Shown here: positions 40,938-45,058 of the stretch, in pieces
How the letters are laid out: every line of letters starts with the position of its first letter
Position numbering within the stretch: position 1 is the stretch's first letter
Source of the DNA: Gammaproteobacteria bacterium
Lineage (GTDB): Bacteria > Pseudomonadota > Gammaproteobacteria > Pseudomonadales > Pseudomonadaceae
Direction: 5' to 3'
DNA: 45,058 nucleotides
Assembly: GCA_018827205.1 (NCBI GenBank)
Contig: JAHJXZ010000261.1
Span: 1 to 45,058, forward strand
Notes under the pieces: generated by a model
The model's database searches: none
Told to the model about the DNA's origin: nothing
The model's input: the letters and a program-made list of their open reading frames with translations, nothing else
Made by a program: the position numbers and the translations under genes

Positions 40938-43325
40938 ATGTCCAGCCTCACCACCTTCAACCTGCCCATCAGCGGCATGACCTGCGCCAGCTGCGCCGGG
41001 CGGGTCGAGCGCGCTCTGGCCAAGGTGGCCGATGTCGCCAGCGTCAGCATCAACCTGGCCAGTGAACAGGCGCGCGTCGAAGCGCCTGCCGACAGCCTGG
41101 AACAACTGGTTAATGCCGTCAGTGCGGCCGGGTATGAGGTGCCCAGCGAGCGCCTGGAGCTGGCTCTTTCCGGCATGACCTGCGCCAGCTGTGCAGGGCG
41201 TATCGAACGTACCCTGGCGCAGCAACCGGGGGTGCTTTCGGTCAGCGTCAACCTGGCGAGCGAACGGGCGCAGCTGCAGGTGCTGCGTGGCACTGATCAT
41301 AATGCTCTGTTGCGCGCCGTCAGCCAGGCGGGTTACAGCGCCAACCTGATTGGTGATCCACAGACAACCCAGGCCACGGCGACAAAACAGCTGCAACCTG
41401 AGCGCTGGGCGCTATTACTGGCCATTGTGCTGACCGTACCACTGGTCATCCCCATGCTTGTCGAACCCTTCGGCCTGCACTGGATGCTGCCGGCGTGGCT
41501 GCAGTTTGCACTGGCCACACCCGTGCAATTTATCTTCGGCGCGCGTTTCTACCGCGCAGCCTGGAGTGCCCTGCGCGCCCGTGCGGGAAATATGGATCAG
41601 CTGGTGGCCATCGGTACCAGCGCCGCCTATGGCCTAAGCCTCTATCAATGGGCGGCAAGCCCGACTGGCAGCATGCCGCATCTGTATTTTGAAGCCTCAG
41701 CGGTAATCATCACGCTGATTCTGCTCGGCAAATACCTGGAAAGCCGCGCCAAACGCCAGACCAGCAGCGCCATCCGCGCCTTGCAGGCCCTGCGTCCGGA
41801 ACGCGCCCTGCGCCTGCAGGGCGGCGTCGAGCAATGGGTGGCGCTGGCTGAGCTGCAGTTGGGCGACACCATCGTGGTCAAGCCTGGCGAGCGCTTCCCG
41901 GTCGATGGCGTGGTAAAGGAAGGCCAGAGCGATGCCGATGAAGCGCTGATCAGCGGCGAAAGCCTGCCGCAACCCAAACAACCGGGTGACAGCGTCACTG
42001 CTGGAGCGATCAACGGTGAAGGCCGCTTACTGATCGAAACCACCGCGCTCGGCGCCGAAACCGTGTTGTCGCGCATCATCCGCCTAGTCGAAGATGCCCA
42101 GGCGGCCAAGGCGCCGATCCAGAAACTGGTGGATAAAGTCAGCCGTATTTTCGTCCCCAGCGTATTGCTGATCGCCCTGGCCACTCTGGTGACCTGGCTG
42201 CTGCTCGGCGCCAGTATTGAGACAGCGCTACTCAACGCGGTGGCCGTACTGGTGATTGCCTGCCCCTGCGCCCTGGGCCTGGCGACCCCCACTGCCATCA
42301 TGGCCGGCACCGGCGTGGCTGCGCGCCACGGCATTCTGATCAAGGACGCTGAAGCCTTGGAAGTCGCTCATTCAGTAACGCTGGTGGCCTTCGATAAGAC
42401 CGGCACGCTGACCTCCGGCTCACCACGCATCGCCCACATGCAGGCTGTCGACGGCGACGCCACGCAATTGCTGCAACTGGCCGGCGCCCTGCAACGCGGC
42501 AGTGAACATCCCCTGGCCAAGGCGGTACTGGAGCAATGCGCCGAACAGCAGCTGACACTGGCTGATGTCAGCGATAGCCAAGCCCTGGCCGGACGCGGTA
42601 TCGCCGGAAAAATTGGCGATCGGCAGTTGGCCCTGGGCAATAAACGCCTATTGGAAGAACACTGGCTGCAAAACCAGACACTGATCGCCGAAGCATTGGC
42701 TTGGGAGGCTGAAGGCCGCACCCTGTCCTGGCTGATGGAGCTTGCACCGCAACCCCAGGTACTGGGCCTGTTTGCCTTTGGTGACACGCTCAAGGAGGGT
42801 GCGGCAGAGGCCATCAGTGCACTGAGCGCGCAAGACATCACCAGTCACCTAATCAGTGGCGACAACAAAGGCAGCGTAAATTCAGTGGCACAGGCACTGG
42901 GTATTAAGGCCGCGCACGCTGAAGTGCTGCCAGCAAACAAAGCGGCGATCATCACTGAGTTGAAGAAGGACGCCGTTGTAGCCATGGTCGGTGACGGCAT
43001 CAACGATGCCCCGGCGCTGGCAGCAGCGGATGTCGGCATCGCCATGGGCAGCGGTACCGATGTGGCCATGCACGCGGCCGGCATTACCTTGATGCGCGGC
43101 GACCCACGGCTGGTGGCCGATGCCCTGGATATCAGCCGGCGGACCTACAACAAAATCCGCCAGAACCTGTTCTGGGCCTTCGCCTATAACCTGGTCGGTA
43201 TTCCGTTAGCGGCCTCCGGCCTGCTCAACCCGATGCTCGCCGGCGCAGCCATGGCGCTTTCCAGCGTCAGCGTGGTGAGTAATGCGTTACTGCTAAAAAC
43301 CTGGAAACCCAAAGACCACGAATAG
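40938..43325 (+). CDS. copA: Cu(I)-exporting P1B-type ATPase CopA
   Basis: The 795-residue inner-membrane ATPase has two N-terminal HMA domains with CASC motifs at Cys16/Cys19 and Cys82/Cys85. It has eight helices, and the membrane copper site Cys442-Pro-Cys444 lies in VIACPCALGL. The phosphorylation Asp486 is in VAFDKTGTLT. The actuator motif is LISGESLP, the ATP-binding His-Pro is in GSEHPLAK, and GDGINDAPALAAADVG is the hinge. The ATG at MSSLTTF has GGAGG upstream; a GTG nine codons earlier lies at the promoter edge and is rejected. It pumps Cu(I) out of the cytoplasm. It is followed by cueR after 21 bases. Confidence 0.95.
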   Translation: MSSLTTFNLPISGMTCASCAGRVERALAKVADVASVSINLASEQARVEAPADSLEQLVNAVSAAGYEVPSERLELALSGMTCASCAGRIERTLAQQPGVLSVSVNLASERAQLQVLRGTDHNALLRAVSQAGYSANLIGDPQTTQATATKQLQPERWALLLAIVLTVPLVIPMLVEPFGLHWMLPAWLQFALATPVQFIFGARFYRAAWSALRARAGNMDQLVAIGTSAAYGLSLYQWAASPTGSMPHLYFEASAVIITLILLGKYLESRAKRQTSSAIRALQALRPERALRLQGGVEQWVALAELQLGDTIVVKPGERFPVDGVVKEGQSDADEALISGESLPQPKQPGDSVTAGAINGEGRLLIETTALGAETVLSRIIRLVEDAQAAKAPIQKLVDKVSRIFVPSVLLIALATLVTWLLLGASIETALLNAVAVLVIACPCALGLATPTAIMAGTGVAARHGILIKDAEALEVAHSVTLVAFDKTGTLTSGSPRIAHMQAVDGDATQLLQLAGALQRGSEHPLAKAVLEQCAEQQLTLADVSDSQALAGRGIAGKIGDRQLALGNKRLLEEHWLQNQTLIAEALAWEAEGRTLSWLMELAPQPQVLGLFAFGDTLKEGAAEAISALSAQDITSHLISGDNKGSVNSVAQALGIKAAHAEVLPANKAAIITELKKDAVVAMVGDGINDAPALAAADVGIAMGSGTDVAMHAAGITLMRGDPRLVADALDISRRTYNKIRQNLFWAFAYNLVGIPLAASGLLNPMLAGAAMALSSVSVVSNALLLKTWKPKDHE

Positions 43326-43346
43326 GCCGCAGGGCAGGAGACGACG

Positions 43347-43745
43347 ATGAATATCGGCCAAGCTGCGAAAAAAACCGGCCTTAGCGCCAAGATGATCCGC
43401 TACTACGAAAGCATCGACCTGCTGCCCGAGGCTGGCCGTACCGACAGCGGCTACCGTCAGTACAGCCAGCAGGACCTGCATCGCCTGGCCTTCATCAAAC
43501 GCTCACGCGATCTCGGCTTCTCCCTAGCCGAAGTCAGCCAGCTACTGGCCCTGTGGCAGGACCGCCAGCGCGCCAGTGCCGATGTGAAAGCCCTCGCCGC
43601 CACGCATATCAGCGAGCTGGAACGCAAGATCAGCGAACTCAGCGGCCTGCGCGACACGCTCAAGGATTTGATGGAGAACTGCCAGGGCAACGACCGCCCA
43701 GACTGCCCGATCCTCAAGGACCTGGAGTCCGGCTGCTGCCATTAA
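43347..43745 (+). CDS. cueR: Copper-responsive MerR-family activator CueR
   Basis: The 132-residue protein has an N-terminal MerR helix-turn-helix (MNIGQAAKKTGLSAKMIRYY, ESIDLLPEAGR), a long dimer helix and the metal loop. Cys112 and Cys120 (NCQGNDRPDCPIL) sit exactly at the Cu(I)-sensing positions known from E. coli CueR. Two further Cys and a His end the protein (SGCCH). It follows copA directly and should regulate copA and copZ through the two dyads described. Confidence 0.95.
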   Translation: MNIGQAAKKTGLSAKMIRYYESIDLLPEAGRTDSGYRQYSQQDLHRLAFIKRSRDLGFSLAEVSQLLALWQDRQRASADVKALAATHISELERKISELSGLRDTLKDLMENCQGNDRPDCPILKDLESGCCH

Positions 43746-43757
43746 AACAGGCAAACC

Positions 43758-43826
43758 TTAGGGTGGATGACGCCTCACCCATCCACTAGCAGCGACCCCG
43801 TGATGGATGAAAAGAGCGTCAGCTAC
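43758..43826 (+). repeat. Dispersed inverted-repeat element, copy 2
   Basis: TTAGGGTGGATGACGCCTCA, then CCCATCCAC, aligns with the reverse complement of the element at 11077-11155. Also shared is GTGATGGATGAAAAGAGCGT, then a degenerate right end AGCTACGC. The right arm has diverged, so the 17-base terminal pairing is weakened. It lies between cueR and the HAD gene. Confidence 0.65.
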
Positions 43827-43841
43827 GCGCCCCGACTCACC

Positions 43842-44429
43842 CTACAACACCTGCTGCAACGCCCGACAATCTACGGCGAAATGATCAACCAGCTCCGGCC
43901 AGGGATTTTCCGCCAGATTGACCAGCACGCTGCGCGCGCCAGCCGCGCGAGCGCATTCCAGATCGAAACGGTAATCGCCGACCATCACCAGCTCGCTCGG
44001 CGCCACCTGCCAGGTTTTGGCGAAATGCAGCAAGCCACCCGGGTCTGGCTTGGGCGGTGCTTCATCGCGGCCGATCACGTCCGGCACGGCAAAGCAGTCA
44101 TCCAGGCCAATGGCGCGCAGGGTCAACAACGCCAGTTCATGAGCATTGCGGGTGAGGATTCCAAGCCGACAACCACGCCCGTGCAGCTCGCGTACCAGCT
44201 CAATCGCCCCAGGCGCCGGTTCAGCAGTCAGCGCCAGTTCGCGCTCGTGCTCCAGCAGCCAGGCATGCTTGGCCGCAGCCAGCGCTTCCGGCAGCGCCGC
44301 CAAATGGCCGAGGATGTCGTCCTCAAGGGGAATATCCAGCGCCCGCTTGATGGCCTCGAAGTCGTGCACCGCCAGGGTCAGGGTGCCGTCCATATCGAAC
44401 ACCCAATGGCGAGCAGCGCTCAGACTCAC
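43842..44429 (-). CDS. HAD-family hydrolase (phosphoglycolate phosphatase-like)
   Basis: The 195-residue cytoplasmic protein carries the HAD motifs. Motif I is WVFDMDGTLT (Asp12 nucleophile, Asp14), motif II is LGILTRNAHELA, motif III is APPKPDPGGLLH, and motif IV is MVGDYRFDLECARAAG. A small helical cap lies at about 20-75. The substrate is probably a small sugar or carboxy phosphate; it cannot be fixed here. The start is GTG and overlaps the tesB stop by GTGA, so translation is coupled to tesB. Confidence 0.88.
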   Translation of the reverse strand: MSLSAARHWVFDMDGTLTLAVHDFEAIKRALDIPLEDDILGHLAALPEALAAAKHAWLLEHERELALTAEPAPGAIELVRELHGRGCRLGILTRNAHELALLTLRAIGLDDCFAVPDVIGRDEAPPKPDPGGLLHFAKTWQVAPSELVMVGDYRFDLECARAAGARSVLVNLAENPWPELVDHFAVDCRALQQVL

Positions 44430-45058
44430 TTCCAGTCCTCACGCACGCGGGTAAGCCCCTCTTGGGCGACCGAGGCAACCAGCTGGCCCTGGCGGTTGAA
44501 GATGCTGCCACGGGAGAAGCCACGGGCGTTGCCGGCCCAGGGGCTGTCCATGCTGTATAGCAGCCAGTCGTCCATGCGCAGGTTGCCGTGGAACCACAGC
44601 GAGTGGTCGAGGCTGGCGACCTGCATAAACTTCTGCCACACCGACACGCCATGCGGCAGCATCGAGGTGGTCAGCAGGTTGAAGTCGCTGGCGTAAGCCA
44701 GCAGCAGCTTGTGCAGTTGCGGCTCATCCGGCAGCTCGCCAGCGGCGCGAAACCACACATGCTTGACCGGATCGCTGGGCTTCGGCGCAAAGGGATTACC
44801 CACCGTGACCGGGCGGATCTCGATCGGTTTGTCGCTCACCGCCCGTTCACGCATGCGCTCCGGCAAGGCATCCACCACCAGGCGCGCCAGCTCGGTTTCC
44901 GACTTCAGTTCTTCCGGCCCCGGCACTTCTGGCATCAGATTCTGGTGATGAAAGCCTTCTTCATCGGACTGGAACGATGCGCTGCAGGTAAAGATCGGTT
45001 TGCCCTTCTGAATCGCCGTGACCCGCCGCGTGCTGAAGCTGCCGCCATCACGCACACG
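44426..45058 (-). CDS. tesB: Acyl-CoA thioesterase II (TesB), C-terminal part
   Basis: The frame is open to the end of the window, so the N-terminus lies beyond it. The visible 210 residues match the C-terminal half of TesB, a double-hotdog acyl-CoA thioesterase. Landmarks are the start RVRDGGSFSTRRVTAIQKGK (end of the first hotdog), then HVWFRAAGELPDEPQLHKLL. The second hotdog has LAYASDFNLL with the catalytic Asp position, SLDHSLWFHGNLRMDDWLLY and ARGFSRGSIFNRQGQLVAS with the final Gln. It precedes and overlaps the HAD gene. Confidence 0.9.
   Translation of the reverse strand, partial: RVRDGGSFSTRRVTAIQKGKPIFTCSASFQSDEEGFHHQNLMPEVPGPEELKSETELARLVVDALPERMRERAVSDKPIEIRPVTVGNPFAPKPSDPVKHVWFRAAGELPDEPQLHKLLLAYASDFNLLTTSMLPHGVSVWQKFMQVASLDHSLWFHGNLRMDDWLLYSMDSPWAGNARGFSRGSIFNRQGQLVASVAQEGLTRVREDWK

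Overview
The window looks like a chromosomal segment of a Pseudomonas species. Gene content and order match Pseudomonas families: the bau beta-alanine genes, a BMP-type nucleoside transporter beside adenine deaminase, an OprC-like copper receptor with PCu(A)C, and CopZ/CopA/CueR. The GC-rich codon use and repeats of the type GTAGGAGCGGGCTTGCCCGC also fit Pseudomonas. No rRNA, tRNA, CRISPR array, prophage or insertion sequence was seen. The only mobile-element-related gene is a domesticated REP-associated tyrosine transposase (RAYT).

Layout. 1-5.2 kb: the end of an endonuclease I gene, a DUF1415 gene, a short FimV-like LysM protein, a GNAT acetyltransferase, an unrecognised exported protein, and a small exported Pro/Tyr-rich protein. 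5.2-8.3 kb: a dCache chemoreceptor, a repeat-rich gap and a DUF3592 protein. 8.3-13.6 kb: a gamma-glutamyl-GABA hydrolase-like amidotransferase, then bauC and bauA facing away from their LysR regulator bauR; together they suggest polyamine and beta-alanine catabolism. 13.7-15.6 kb: a RutR-like TetR regulator coupled to yigZ, then the RAYT gene bracketed by REP sequences. 15.9-23.3 kb: a purine/nucleoside module made of an ABC importer (ATPase, two permeases, BMP binding protein), a 2-oxoglutarate/Fe(II) oxygenase and adenine deaminase.

23.3-29.3 kb: a minus-strand copper/iron-linked cluster with cytochrome b561, PepSY, TonB-dependent copper receptor, two DUF2946 proteins, PCu(A)C chaperone and a PepSY-TM protein. 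29.4-31.8 kb: a LysR regulator divergent from an ABM monooxygenase and a zinc-type quinone oxidoreductase. 31.9-35.2 kb: a PAS-PAS-PAS-GAF membrane sensor with no output domain, a 59-residue protein and a Bcr-type drug exporter. 35.4-40.4 kb: an RND efflux pump and adaptor without an outer-membrane factor, divergent from a TetR repressor with a TtgR-like operator between them. 40.4-43.7 kb: a copper-efflux module (copZ divergent from copA-cueR) with two CueR-type promoters. 43.8 kb to the end: a HAD phosphatase and the 3' part of tesB.

No single locus is clearly a new system. The observations most worth following are: a motif resembling the E. coli RutR operator shared upstream of three parts of the purine module; the RAYT/REP unit with REP copies elsewhere in the window; a full-length dispersed element of about 70-80 bp in two copies; the sensor without an output domain; and paired CueR promoters separated by a duplicated repeat.
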